Positions 10,640-20,985 of a stretch of 64,000 nt of DNA are shown in pieces (position 1 is the first letter of the stretch; every line of letters begins with the position of its first letter). Source of the stretch: Trichobilharzia regenti (Eukaryota > Platyhelminthes > Trematoda > Strigeidida > Schistosomatidae); assembly GCA_944472135.2 (NCBI GenBank), contig OX235263.1:86770721-86834720 (forward strand), read 5' to 3'. A program made the position numbers and the translations under genes. The notes under the pieces were generated by a model, which was given only the letters and a program-made list of their open reading frames with translations, was not told the DNA's origin and ran no database searches.

Positions 10640-11170
10640 TAGCATATCTGCATTTTGTCCTCTTTGGGTGTTCCCACGACTGCCCACAGTCTCTCATCTT
10701 CTCCTCTCATGGCCTCTTCCATGCCACCCTCAGACGCCCTACTAGTCGTTTCCCATTGGGATCCCCCTACAGCGAACGATGTCACTTGACGGCCTCCTCC
10801 CACCCCATCTCCATTTCCATCGGTATATTCATTGAGTAGTAGGTTCTTGGTTGGTTCGTTCCCAGAGCTTCTTATTGATAATTCTTTTTGGCCCGCCATC
10901 TGATCTTCAGTATGAAGTCAGAGATGGCAGCTGTCGATAAAAGTTTGTAACTCGTTGGAAATCTTTTCCATGACGCACCGGCCAAGTTTCTGACCCATAT
11001 AGAAGGGACTTAACATCGGTGTTGAAAAGACGAATTTTTTTGGTTGTGCTGAGCGCAGATTTCCAAACTAATTTCAGAATGAAGAAGGTCTGTCTCGTCT
11101 TTGCAATTCTGTTTCTGACATCCTTATCCGTGCTTCCCATAGTTCAAACGATACTTCCTAGATATGTGAT
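10640..11170 (-). pseudogene. Second LINE family, reverse transcriptase C-terminal fragment
   Basis: Minus-strand LINE piece. The upstream part (11140 to 10907) is an open frame containing DVRNRIAKTRQTFF, VWKSALS, LLYGSETW and NFYRQLPSL, equivalent to NAFINLKPIW...VLLYGSETW in the 6.5 kb copy. Further on (10900 to 10640) the frame is lost but the nucleotide order still follows the family. There is no catalytic core, so it is dead. It seems to have landed inside a Penelope-like element, since Penelope pieces lie on both sides in the same orientation. Confidence 0.75.
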
Positions 11171-11249
11171 GGAAGTGACCTCTTTCAAATTTATTCTGTT
11201 GATAGTCATTGGTACTTGCTGTTGTTGGTTGGTTACTCCCATCACCACC

Positions 11250-11620
11250 ACTAGGCTTGTAGTTGATATTATTATTATTACGGTTGATAAATTTGATTTA
11301 TGGTGTACGTTACTCACTGATTCTTTTCAGTACTGGCCTTCTAGGAATTCTCTGGCATTTTTAGTGTTTCCATTGCCTAAAATTTATTCATTCTCCCAGT
11401 CAAACTGATGTCCATATTCGTCCACATGAATAGATATGAAAGAATACGTATCGTGTTTCTTCACATCCAGTTTATATTCTTGGGTTCGGAGTTGACAGTG
11501 TTGCGTCAACCAACCCACAAAATAAACACATATTATGCGTAATGAAGGATATCTTAAGCAACTCAGGAATTGACGAGTACTGGCCAAGTAGGATCCAGTC
11601 TTAACTTGCAAGGATGTAAG
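11250..11620 (-). pseudogene. Penelope-like element, GIY-YIG endonuclease remnant
   Basis: On the minus strand this matches the GIY-YIG region of the Penelope-like element at 16.2-17.4 kb. The open piece 11611-11384 ends in HVDEYGHQFDWENE, equivalent to HTDNHGHQFDWDN there, and the following bases give the counterpart of NAREFLEAWHS. GIY-YIG is the nuclease that nicks the target in these elements. The catalytic GIY motif itself is not preserved here. Diverged and frameshifted, so an old copy. Confidence 0.65.
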
Positions 11621-11764
11621 TCATCACAGAGCAATATCACAGAAATAAACAGTGAAATAAGATGATATATACGAAGAAAGAACAGATAAAAGTTAATGAG
11701 TAATAGTCAACTTCAATAATATTGAAACTATCTACATCATAACGACTGATTCCGACATGAATGA

Positions 11765-12660
11765 CTGACTGGTTTCAATGTAGAACATCGCACAGATGTG
11801 CAACAGATCGAGTTGCCACACTCCATCCATGTAGCACACAAAGAAAGAGAAAACAGTAAAGGAAGAGAAATAATAAACAGAAATATGACGCAAAACGAAT
11901 AGTAATATGGAAGAACAACTGAGTTTTATCGGATATCATAAATCACAAAGAGTGAGTGCATCTTCACCAGTCATTGACAACGTGGACTTTGTATCATATG
12001 ACCAATTGTTTCCAGCCTTCATTGGTTTTTACCATTCCGTGGACCCCAAACAGACTACCAGTCTATACCTCCCGACGTGGCCGGCCTAAACAAACTGTTA
12101 AGGATTTCATTGACTGATGAAGCCATGTTTTGGTTTGACCACCAAGTGACAGCTCTTTTCCAACCTGATCCATCCTATGTCAGTCGGCTAACATTGCTCG
12201 TTGTCGAGGAAGGCGATCGATGGCTAGAGATGCATGAGTAGCAACACATGTCTCCTAACCATCTCAATCAATCGGTGTAACTTCACAACCACCTCGTCGA
12301 TTGATTCATCCCCCGCACCTAGCACTCGACCGAAGCCTAACCTCAATATCGCTCACCTTATAATACCACCACTTAACACGGGAGATAGGACGCAGACACC
12401 TATGATCAAAGACAGCTAGCTAGCCTCATTATATCTTCCACTTTGGATGGCGATGTCTCACAGCCAGCCAACCATTAAGGAGGACGGAGCGAAGTGCTGA
12501 GCAGTACACACGTCCTTAGGTCGACAGTCCTCCAGATATCACGTCTACACCAGAGATGGCGTAAATTGGCATGTGCCGAACGAGATTTCTGTATCAATGA
12601 GGAGAATTTGTCAGCGACTAGACCGTTGGGGCAGATACATGATTCGGATATAAATGCGCA
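11765..12660 (-). pseudogene. RTE-like LINE 3' end, right copy of a distant inverted pair
   Basis: Minus-strand remnant of the RTE-like family. The upstream part (12660 to 12560) reads as a match to SPNGLISDEISARIQGARF in the neighbouring 13 kb copy, followed by the degraded YGCETW, DHRCLRSISR and GWGPRD region. Bases 11895-12557 are a near-exact reverse complement of 782-1442, including all the odd 3-4 base duplications, while the 3' untranslated end 11765-11894 differs from 1443-1560 by many changes and an indel. It is placed head-to-head with the plus-strand copy that starts near 12795. Confidence 0.8.
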
Positions 12661-12794
12661 AGTCTCTAACTACCGTTTTTTCAGCATTCTGGAGATTTGA
12701 GACAACAGTGACGCATTTCAGATACAAAAACAAAGGATATCTTAACTTTATGTACCAGAGTATCATGAATTTGTCACAACTTCCCGCACAAGAA

Positions 12795-13655
12795 AGTTAA
12801 TGGAAAGTTAAAAGAGCACGTTGACCACTTCACTTATTTGGGAAGTACCATCAGCCCCAACGGACTGATCTCTGACGAAATCTCAGCACGAATACAAGGG
12901 GCTCGTTTCGCATTTGTTAGTTTACGCCGTCTGGCGTAGACGAGATGTACGACTATCGACCAAAGGGCGGGTGTACTGCTCATCAGTCCGCTCCGTCCTC
13001 CTTTATGGTTGTGAGACCTGGCCACTGAGAGTGGAAGACATGAAAAGACTAGCTGTCTTTGATCATAGGTGCCTGCGCTCTATTTCCCGTGTAAAGTGGC
13101 ATAATAAGGTGAGCAACATGGAGGTTAGGCGTCGAGTTCTAGGTAAACATGGGAAATCAATCGACGAAGTCGTGAAGCTACAAAGACTGAGATGGTTAGG
13201 ACATGTGTTACGTATGCCAAGCCATCGCCTCCCTCGACGAGCTATGTTAGCGGATATAGGGTCAGGCTGGAAAAAAGCTAGCGGCGGTCAAACAAAAACT
13301 TGGCACCAGTCAATGAAATCCACAACAGTTGGTCTAAGCCACGTAGAAAGGTGTAGACTTCCAGGCTGGGGTCCTCGGGACGGTAAAAATCTATGGTTGG
13401 AAACAATTGGTGACATGGCTCAAAATCGTTCTCAGTGGCGCAGATGCATCCACTCCCTGTGACTTATGATCTTCAATGAAACTGTTTTGTATTTCTTTAT
13501 TACTCCTTTGTCTCACACCTCTGCTCACTGTTTCTATTATGCTTTTCTTGTACTTTCTTCTCTTGCTTCGCGTGCTACACGGAATGTGGCGACTTGAACT
13601 TCCGCACATTTGTGCAAAGTTCTATGTCGAAAACAGACAGACAGACAGACAATGG
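12795..13655 (+). pseudogene. RTE-like LINE, C-terminal part, best-preserved copy
   Basis: A plus-strand LINE C-terminus. It starts with HFTYLGSTISPNG (near 12825) and has a long open piece at 12914-13462 (182 codons) containing SSVRSVLLYGCETW, AVFDHRCLRSISRVKW, RLRWLGHVLRMPSHRLPRR, GGQTKTW and WLETIGDMAQN, ending HSL at TGA. A frameshift near 12935 separates the two parts. The 3' untranslated region ends with GTTCTATGTCGAAAAC and a GACA microsatellite (13637-13652), the likely 3' tail of the family. It is 5'-truncated before the reverse transcriptase active site and so cannot move on its own. Confidence 0.85.
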
Positions 13656-13854
13656 ACATAACACATATCTTAACCCCGAACATAAATTCAAATTTCAAAT
13701 AAACTTGCTTTCAACAAAAACTGTCGCTTCACAGTCCCCAACAGTCAATTACATGTAACTCAGAAATATCTTTCAGTTTCAATAATCACTTTCTAAGTGT
13801 CTAGATCAATTTAATTGAATTCTAGATCAATGTGAATGAAGATATAGAAATACA

Positions 13855-14130
13855 AGTAAGGGCTTCAGAGCATATTCCAAAATGGCTCCAGAAACAAATG
13901 GAATCATCAGAACCTATTAACGGTGAGAAAAGGAGACCTAGCTCTTCTATTGCGAAACATTATGGAGACAGGACATAAAATTGATGTTAACAGATCTTTT
14001 AAACCTATCTATAAAACGTGTTTGGGGCGTATCCTAAAGTTTGTAGAAGCCCTAGCAATTACAAAGTTCAAGCCACCTTTATGCGTCCAAAAACAATTTA
14101 TCATCACATTAAACCTTCCTTGGTAAATTT
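13855..14130 (+). pseudogene. Penelope-like or GIY-YIG C-terminal fragment
   Basis: Plus-strand open pieces in two frames read SEHIPKWLQKQM (13866 on), then after a one-base shift near 13964 METGHKIDVN, GRILKFVEALAI and the closing FIITLNLPW before TAA. The pattern of a SxxAxH-like word, GHxID, then a Phe/Val-Glu-Ala helix and an LN-containing end is what the C-terminal part of GIY-YIG domains of Penelope-like elements looks like. The sequence differs from the 16-17 kb Penelope family, so it would be a second family. Assignment is by motif order only. Confidence 0.5.
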
Positions 14131-14705
14131 TGTTGTGATACCATAGCAGATGTACTATTACCTCTGCTATTTGGTTTAGTGGTCTTCATTGTTATTTTGA
14201 CCTTGAATATGTCCTTTTAACTTGACCTAAGTCTATTTTTCTCACCTCTTACCTCTTTATTAATTCCATATATATTCCTATGACAAGTCCGTGTGTGATC
14301 AGATTGTTCGAAATGTGTTGCGCAAATACCTTACACGATTCAGACAAATTACGTCTTCTTATTGCTTTATCTAGAAATACAATGGTTCTAATTTTTGATG
14401 CACTAATTTCTCGACGCCACTAAACTGATTAGGTCTCTACATTTGAAAACCCGTTACCATCACTTTGTTACCAGGTAATGAAGTAAAAAATCGACTTTTC
14501 ATAATACTCGACAGTAAACAATCTTCCATTTCATGTTTATAGATAAGAAACCTGAATGATACCTGTTGACAAAAGTAAACATAAACTCCGAATTGCGGTT
14601 GTGATACACTACGGAATAATTACGAATATAATGTGATGTGAGAAAAGAGTGACAAAACGAAGTGCTTAATACTTGCGAAAATGTCATGGATAGAAAACAA
14701 CTCAC
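14131..14705. other. Intron-like stretch
   Basis: No firm gene. On the minus strand an open stretch around 14255-14400 ends at a strong donor-like site (AAAGAG followed by GTAAGA), and could be a further exon of the gene at 14706-15706 or a relic of a mobile element. I could not connect it in frame with confidence. Confidence 0.3.
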
Positions 14706-15706
14706 CTCTGCATGATTTTGAGGGGCAGACAAAGTCATTGTACCAGCAGAGCCTACGGATAATCCTTTGGAAAGGTCCGATGCTTGCCAAGAGAGAAGAA
14801 ACTCACAAATAGCCTGCAAATTATAAAAAGGAAGTACACCCTACTTGCAGCATTGTGTCCGTTTGCCAAAATAAACGGAAGTCTGAAATATGAGATTCCA
14901 TTGATTCATTCGCAAAGTGAGAGGCAGATTCATTGAAATAACTCCTATAATTTAATTTAACACAGAAAATTTTCTACCTTTGATATGCAGGCGATTGTGG
15001 GCCAGCCCTCAAGAGCTGCAATCTAGATACCATAACATTTACTGTTACGGGATCAGTATACAAATAGAAACTAATGTAGTCACTGAACAGGGTGAAATAC
15101 AGGCTGTTTTCCAAATCACATAATAAAATATTCTTGAGAAGCTAGTCAAAAATCTCAGTAATTACCTGCTTCCATTTTGGGTATGAGGTATAACACATGA
15201 AGGAGAACATATAATAGCAGAAAGCGTCTAAACCTCAATATAACAATCAAGATGACTCACTCAGAGTAATATGCATTTGCGATAATTTACCCTCAACCGA
15301 GCGAATAAAATTCTGTGAACTTGCCTGGAACGAATTTTACATATGTACATAAAACATTGCATACCGATAATAACCATAGTGGAAAGTCGTATTTGCATAC
15401 TGGGAATTCCGAAGATAGTTTACTCGATAAGACCTCAAGAAATCTTCCGTTAGGGGAAAGAAACTCGCGAATACAACCAAACAGGTGTGGGTCATCAGAT
15501 TCTTTTAACGTATGTAGACCCCAGCCTTCTGTACCATCAGAATATCCAAATATATTATCCACGATAGGAACAAGAAATGCATGAATATCCTAAGCCAATA
15601 ATCACATCCAAAGGAGAGAAACCTGTGCATTTCCCCTGGAGACGAAGATGTTCAGCTCTTTCAGCCTTTCACTTAGTGGTAGAGATAAGCAGACAGTACT
15701 TCGCAT
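14706..15706 (-). CDS. Sphingomyelin phosphodiesterase 4-like protein, 5' exons (partial)
   Basis: A host gene on the minus strand. I read exon 1 from ATG at 15706 to 15623 (28 codons), a 33-base GT-AG intron (15622-15590), exon 2 15589-15365 (75 codons, donor GTATGC), and exon 3 14813-14706 (36 codons, acceptor TTTGCAG, donor GTGAGT). All junctions are phase 0. Exon 2 carries VDNIFGYSDG, GWGLHTL, EFLSPNGRF and KYDFPLWLL. These follow in order and spacing the N-terminal region of human SMPD4 (neutral sphingomyelinase 3: IFGSLDG, GWNLR, EFLDPGG, YKFDFP). SMPD4 is a membrane-associated enzyme of ER and nuclear envelope that is reported to hydrolyse sphingomyelin. A further candidate 45-base exon is at 15022-14978 (CTAG acceptor, GTAGAA donor). 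The remaining exons should lie at lower coordinates. Exons are well supported; the family name is inference from remembered homology. Confidence 0.65.
15590..15622 (-). other. 33-base microintron
   Basis: GTTTCT at the donor side and GGCTTAG at the acceptor side on the minus strand enclose only 33 bases. Removal joins exon 1 and exon 2 in frame, while read-through meets an in-frame TGA. Very small introns near the 5' end are a known feature of schistosome genes. Confidence 0.65.
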
Positions 15707-16195
15707 TTAACAGAAACTAACATCAGCTAGGGACAGCGATAAATTAAATCGGCTGTAGGTCACCCAAGTAACGCAGTCTCTAAAGTATCCAATATCCAAT
15801 ATCGTTTTTACGAGCTAGTGTAAACCAATTTGATTTCTTTGTGCTCGCTTCTTGATTGTAAGGTATAGGTTCCTGATCTACGGTAAACTTCTGAGTAGCT
15901 TGTCTCGCCACTCGACTGTCGTAGCTTTGGTTGACTCCAAAGGGAGTAGTGCTGGGATTAATTATATGTGGTTTGTAGTATGAGGTATGTTAAGACTGTT
16001 ACTACTGTGATTGGAGTTGATCCTTTCGCCAGTTAGTCCTTTGGTATCGTCGAGGAGAGAAAACAGATAGTAATAATAATAATAGATATAATTAGTGAAA
16101 TTATTCAGACTAAGAGACGGAGACGGAAATAGCAAAGCGTAAGAACAGTCAGCTCATTAGGTTTGAAGAATAATATATAAAGATATGATAGAGAA
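15707..16195. other. Upstream region of the minus-strand host gene
   Basis: This stretch should hold the 5' untranslated region and promoter of the SMPD4-like gene. I see no clear TATA box. There is an ATA/ATAATA run near 16068-16085. No other coding feature is supported. Confidence 0.35.
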
Positions 16196-16218
16196 GATTT
16201 GTAGCTCAGGTGGATAAT

Positions 16219-16801
16219 TTTGATGTGGTTTTGCTCTCTGGGCTGGATGGTTAGTTTGCGAAGCTTTCATCGCCCTACTGGGTGACATCTTCAGCGCATA
16301 CTTCAATTTGAAGTGAGCTTTTAGGTTTCTCCACGAGTTTATTAATCATTCCTCCTGGTGACCTTGGACGTGATTGGTTGTTTATGTGTGTTTTCACACC
16401 TTCTAGGTTACTTGTGTTGGAACTGATTGTTTCTGTGACTTGAACTTTGACCCTTTGTGTGTGAAGTTTCTTTCTTATTGGTTGATAAATTTTGTCTATC
16501 TCGATGTGTCTATTGATTGATGATTCACTGGAATGCCAAGCTTCCAAAAATTCTCTAGCATTCTTGTTATTTCCTTTGTCTAATATATGAACGTTGTCCC
16601 AGTCGAATTGATGTCCGTGGTTGTCTGTGTGTAGTGAAATGAGGGAGTGGATATCATGTCTTTTAACGGCTAGCTTATGATCGTGGATACGAAGACGAAG
16701 GGGACGTCCACTTTGGCCAATGTAGTGTTTTTCACAGTTGTTACAGTTTATTTTTTAGATGATGTTGGTTTTGTCTCCTTTTGCTGTTGAGTCTTTTGCT
16801 T
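16219..16801 (-). pseudogene. Penelope-like element 3' part with GIY-YIG domain, left palindrome arm
   Basis: Minus-strand coding for the C-terminus of a Penelope-like element. The sequence reads NCEKHYIGQSGRPLRLRIHEHKLAVKR-like (GIY-YIG core as HYIGQSGR), then DNHGHQFDWDN, NAREFLEAWHSSES (the frame 16547-16275 starts in this helix) and a hydrophilic tail ending VCAEDVTQ. The GIY-YIG nuclease makes the nick at which reverse transcription starts. There is a stop (TAA on the minus strand) just before the core near 16756. No reverse transcriptase is present. This arm is the mirror copy of 16853-17432. Confidence 0.75.
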
Positions 16802-16852
16802 GACATAGAATTGAGTGCAGCGACTTTGTTGGTTTGTGTACGACGTCAATTC

Positions 16853-17432
16853 CAAAAGACCCAAAAGCAAAAAAAGACAAAACCAACATCATCTAAAAAA
16901 TAAACTGTAACAACTGTGAAAAACACTACATTGGCCAAAGTGGACGTCCCCTTCGTCTTCGTATCCACGAACATAAGCTAGCCGTTAAAAGACATGATAT
17001 CCACTCCCTCATTTCACTACACACAGACAACCACGGACATCAATTCGACTGGGACAACGTTCATATATCAGACAAAGGAAATAACAAGAATGCTAGAGAA
17101 TTTTTGGAAGCTTGGCATTCCAGTGAATCATCAATCAATAGACACATCGAGATAGACAAAATTTATCAACCAATAAGAAAGAAACTTCACACACAAAGGG
17201 TCAAAGTTCAAGTCACAGAAACAATCAGTTCCAACACAAGTAACCTAGAAGGTGTGAAAACACACATAAACAACCAATCACGTCCAAGGTCACCAGGAGG
17301 AATGATTAATAAACTCGTGGAGAAACCTAAAAGCTCACTTCAAATTGAAGTATGCGCTGAAGATGTCACCCAGTAGGGCGATGAAAGCTTCGCAAACTAA
17401 CCATCCAGCCCAGAGAGCAAACCCACATCAGA
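16853..17432 (+). pseudogene. Penelope-like element 3' part with GIY-YIG domain, right palindrome arm
   Basis: Plus-strand copy of the same segment as 16219-16801. Core HYIGQSGRPRLR-like motif near 16925, DNHGHQFDWDN near 17030, NAREFLEAWHS near 17090 and the hydrophilic C-terminus ending TAG at 17374-17376. The last 90 residues are identical in both arms; I count only a few base differences over about 580 bases (for instance near 16972 and 17068). A TA run follows at 17434. No reverse transcriptase domain is present. Confidence 0.75.
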
Positions 17433-17433
17433 A

Positions 17434-17510
17434 TAATATATATATATATATATATCGGTAATAATAATAACAATAATAGTAATAGTAATTATAATAATAA
17501 TAAGTTGTCA
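17434..17510. repeat. TA run followed by ATAATAATA-like tail
   Basis: A TA run of about 11 units is followed by interrupted AATAAT and AGTAAT triplets up to the 3' end of the minus-strand CR1-like LINE. Part of the triplet run is probably the microsatellite tail of that LINE (ATT repeats on the minus strand). Confidence 0.7.
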
Positions 17511-20480
17511 GGAGAGTAAGACGGGAGAGAATGTAAAGAAGTAAAACGACGAGTTTAATTGTCTTCCCTGATTGGTATATGCGATTTTAAGGAGATAGGG
17601 CATTTGGATGCAGTCCTTGTATCGCTGCATGGTTGTCCAGCCTTCGCTTAAAGGCGTCCAAAGACGGTGCCATAGCTACATCTGCCGGTAAGGAATTCCA
17701 GGGACGACAAACCCGCAGTGAAAAAGTAGGAGCGCACCCGGGTCCTTGCCCTCTGGTGAGCTATCCTTCTGGGATTTCCACGTGGAAGCCTATACCTACT
17801 CAATGGCAGAACACCTTTGTTTGGGTGATTCTGGTCATTTGTTATTTTGTAGGCAGTAATCAAATCCCCCCTAAGCCGACGGTAACTAAGTGTGAACAGG
17901 CCTAATTTCTTCAGCCTTTCATCATATGGTTTGTTTCGGAGACCAACCACTCCTTTTGTTGCCCGTCGTTGGACTCTTTCCAAGAGGTTGGCGTCTCTTC
18001 TCAGCATTGGGGGTGCAATAATATTATGCACCTCAAGGTTTGGCCTGACGTATGTTTTGTACAACATTAGAAAGAGCTCAGGAGTGAGTGCACCTAACTG
18101 TCTATGCGTAAAGTGTATGACCGCATATGCCCTCGCTACATCCCCTGTGTAATTTACGCTTGTGTCCATTTTTTCCGTTAGAACTAGACCTAAGTCGCGT
18201 TCCGACGTTGTGCAGGACAAGCTTTCATTGCACAGGGTGTAACTTGCATTCTGCAGTCTACAGGTGCGCAACTTCACTACTTTGCACTTTTTCAAGTTGA
18301 AAGTCATGCCACTGGCCACCGCCCAGTCTTCCAGAAGGTTTAGGTCTTCCTGTAGCCTATCTGAGTCCTCCGGACACTTTATCGCCCTCCATATTTTTAC
18401 GTCGTCAGCGTACAGGAGAGTCGGGCAGCTCAGACGGCGTGGTAGATCATTGATGAAAATCAAAAACATCAGTGGTCCTAGGATAGAACCCTGCGACACT
18501 CCTGATGACGATCTGTGCCAAGATGATCGGACTCGGTTAACCTTAGTGCAAAATTGCCTGTCGGCTAGGTAGTCCTTCAACCATGACAGAAGTGGCTCAC
18601 CTATGCCTGCCTGGCTTATTTTATGTAGGAGAAGGTCATGGTGAACAGTGTCAAATGCCTTCTCAAAGTCTAGGAAGACCACATGGACTGGTACGTTCAA
18701 GTCCCAGCATGATGTCCAGTCGTCCCAAGCTGACAGTAGGTTAGTGACGCAGGATCTGCCTTTTCTGAAACCATGTTGGGCTTCATGTAGTATATTAGTC
18801 CTATCGAAATATTCCCTGATGTGGTCGTCAATAATACTTTCCAGTACTTTTGATACCACTGGGAGTAGAGCTACTGGTCTATAGCTAGCAGCGTTTTGCC
18901 TGTCCCCACCCTTGAAGATTGGAGAAAGGATGGCTCTTTTCCACTCCCTTGGCAGGGTCCCCGAATCCATTGAGTGTTGGAACAAGTCGCACAGGGGTCT
19001 ACAGAGAGCCTCGGCGCACTGTTTCAGAACAGATGGCCTGATGTCATCACAACCTGGGGACTTCCCAGGTATGAGTCGCTGTAGCTTCCTTAGTACTATT
19101 GCGGGGTTTATTTGGGGAGTAGTCGCTAGGTCTTCCTCCTTTGAAATAGTGGTGCCACCATTTTGGTCCGTAACTGTAATATCCACATTGCTGTTTAGCT
19201 GTTTAGCGAAGGCTGAACTGAATGTTTCAGCCATCTCCAGACTAGTGAGATATTGACCGTTTGCGCCTACTAAGGCGCATGCCCCTTGGTTTGTCGGTTT
19301 TCTTTCCGACATGAATCGGTACAAGTTTTTGGGGTTTGATAGGAGTTTTTTAGCAAGGTTAGCCTGGAATGACCTCCTGTCCCTCCTGACTCTTGCATTA
19401 CACCGGTTCCTGAGTTCGAGGTATGCATCATGGTCGGTCTGACTCTTAGATACACGCCACGTAAACCAAGCCCTCCGCTTTGCTTGCAGAATACGTTGCG
19501 TGCCTCTCTTCAACCATGACGTCTTTCTCTTGGGCTGTGTTGTGACTAAAGGGACGGTATCCGAGATCGCTATATGGATAATCTTTTTTACCACTTCCCA
19601 GTGTTCATCCACAGATAGGTCGTCCCATGCTAAGGGCCAGTCTGCGTCGGACAAGAGCCTCCGCATTTCAGCATAGTCAGCCTTGCTGTAACACAGACAT
19701 GGTCGCGTAAAATCCCATTGCAAACGCTCACGGAGGACAAGATCGAAACCTATGACTGCATGGTCACCACTTCCCAGAGGAGTCATGATCTGGACCTTTT
19801 CGACGAGTAGCTGGTCACTAGTTAGAATATAATCTAGTTTTGATGACTTTCCACTAGGGCCCCACCTAGTGTCGTCTCCAACATTCTCAGTCAGTCCCGT
19901 GTTCCGAATAGTTTGCAGTAGGTTTCGGCCAAATTTTCCCTTAGCACACACGGAGCCGAGGTCCAGTGATGGAGCATTGAAATCTCCAGCTATGGTGATT
20001 TGGTCGTAGCCCAAATCTCGTATTCCTGTGATAGTGCTGAGCAGTAGCTGATTGTGCTCTGCCCCACGGGTGGGAGATCGGTAGATGCCACCCAGTAAGT
20101 GCTTGGTGTGGCCTACGGTGAAATGACACCATATGGAGTCTGGGAGTTCAATAAGTGGTGGGTCCGCTGCGCGCACACATTTAATTTGCCTATCAAAGTA
20201 TATAGCAACTCCCCCTCCTTCCTTATTATCCCTGTCTCTCCTGACCAGAACTATATCACCTATACTGATTTCATTGTCGGCGATAAAAAAAAAATAAATA
20301 AAAAGTGGGGTTTAGCCACGTTTCAGTAAGAATGATTATTTCCAGTTGAATGTGTGCTTGGAGATTTCTAAGTTCACCTACTTTTCCTCTCAGCCCTCTC
20401 ACATTGCTATATAGGCAACTGTCAGTGAGTCTAACAACCTCAGAGTGTTGTGGGGTAGTTGACGTGAAACCGTCTGCTGG
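17511..20480 (-). pseudogene. CR1-like LINE, endonuclease plus reverse transcriptase ORF, nearly complete
   Basis: One frame runs from 20176 to 17648 (842 codons), and the real ORF extends further both ways. Endonuclease motifs: ETWLNP (near 20300), AGDFNAPSLDL (residue 64), SGDHAVIG (residue 136). Reverse transcriptase motifs: KSPGCDDI, NAASYRPVALL, HGFRKGRSC, VFLDFEKAFDTVHH, GVSQGSILGPL and YADDVKI (residue about 588), all catalytic residues kept. Two lesions break the ORF: an A-rich run at 20284-20305 shifts the frame in the endonuclease, and a missing base in a five-A run at 17721-17725 shifts the C-terminus. The natural stop is at 17589-17587 (codons ending NALSP). Upstream coding continues to about 20480. 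No ORF1 was found. It is an almost intact element disabled by few changes, thus fairly young. Confidence 0.85.
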
Positions 20481-20838
20481 TGGGGGACTTGATGTTGGAA
20501 CTAGTTGGCCGATTCCGATAGAACCGGCTCAGTTTTATGTGTTGGGAGTAGAAGGACAGACAACTACGTCAATTTTTCTGACGGGTATCTGGTTCTGTGT
20601 AATGTCTTTCCGGACAAGTCGAATGAGAGCTCAGGTATCCCTTCTTTTGGGAGTAGTTTCCTAGAGCGACATGTGAAAAAATTGATGGTATTTCAGTCAC
20701 ATGTTGAAGATTTGGAAGTATAGGTTCTAAGGTAAGGGACTACAGTTATGATCTCTGAAAGCGTAGTAAATTACTGTGATAGTGGTGACAGTAACGCTAG
20801 TCGCCCTAGAAGTAGTTTATTCCGTTTCCGATTTGGTT
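20481..20838. other. Possible 5' untranslated region of the CR1-like LINE
   Basis: Continues the minus-strand LINE upstream of its endonuclease, with an in-frame stop (TGA on the minus strand, near 20535). No ORF1 motif such as a PHD finger or esterase is seen. The left limit of the element cannot be placed. Confidence 0.35.
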
Positions 20839-20985
20839 TGTAGCGGTAAATATTTCCCCAAAATTATTGACCACAGCAAACATCAGTGAACATTGCATGC
20901 TGACCCTCACTGTTTAAGTCAACCTGTTTAGCTGAAGGCTTCCGGTCGAGCATCCATGCCACTCGGTACCCCGTCGCTACCGCGA
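20839..20985 (+). repeat. Truncated LTR of the second gypsy family
   Basis: Begins TGTAGCGGTAAATA and continues CCCCAAAATTATTGACCA, then GCTGACCCT, TTTAGCTGAAGGCTTCCGGTC, matching the start of the 3' LTR at 62894-63070. The downstream half of the LTR is missing. No internal gypsy sequence follows, so it is a truncated solo LTR or a fragment. Confidence 0.75.

Larger units (their letters stand above)
16219..17432. repeat. 1.2 kb near-perfect palindrome
   Basis: Arms of about 580 bases (16219-16801 and 16853-17432) with a centre of about 50 bases that contains ACGACGTC. Both arms are Penelope-like 3' ends pointing outward from the centre. Such a structure could extrude a large hairpin and is often unstable in cloning. 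Confidence 0.9.

Noticed and set aside
17633..20723. Plus-strand frames of 70-114 codons across this region
   Set aside because: They are shadows opposite the strong minus-strand CR1-like ORF.
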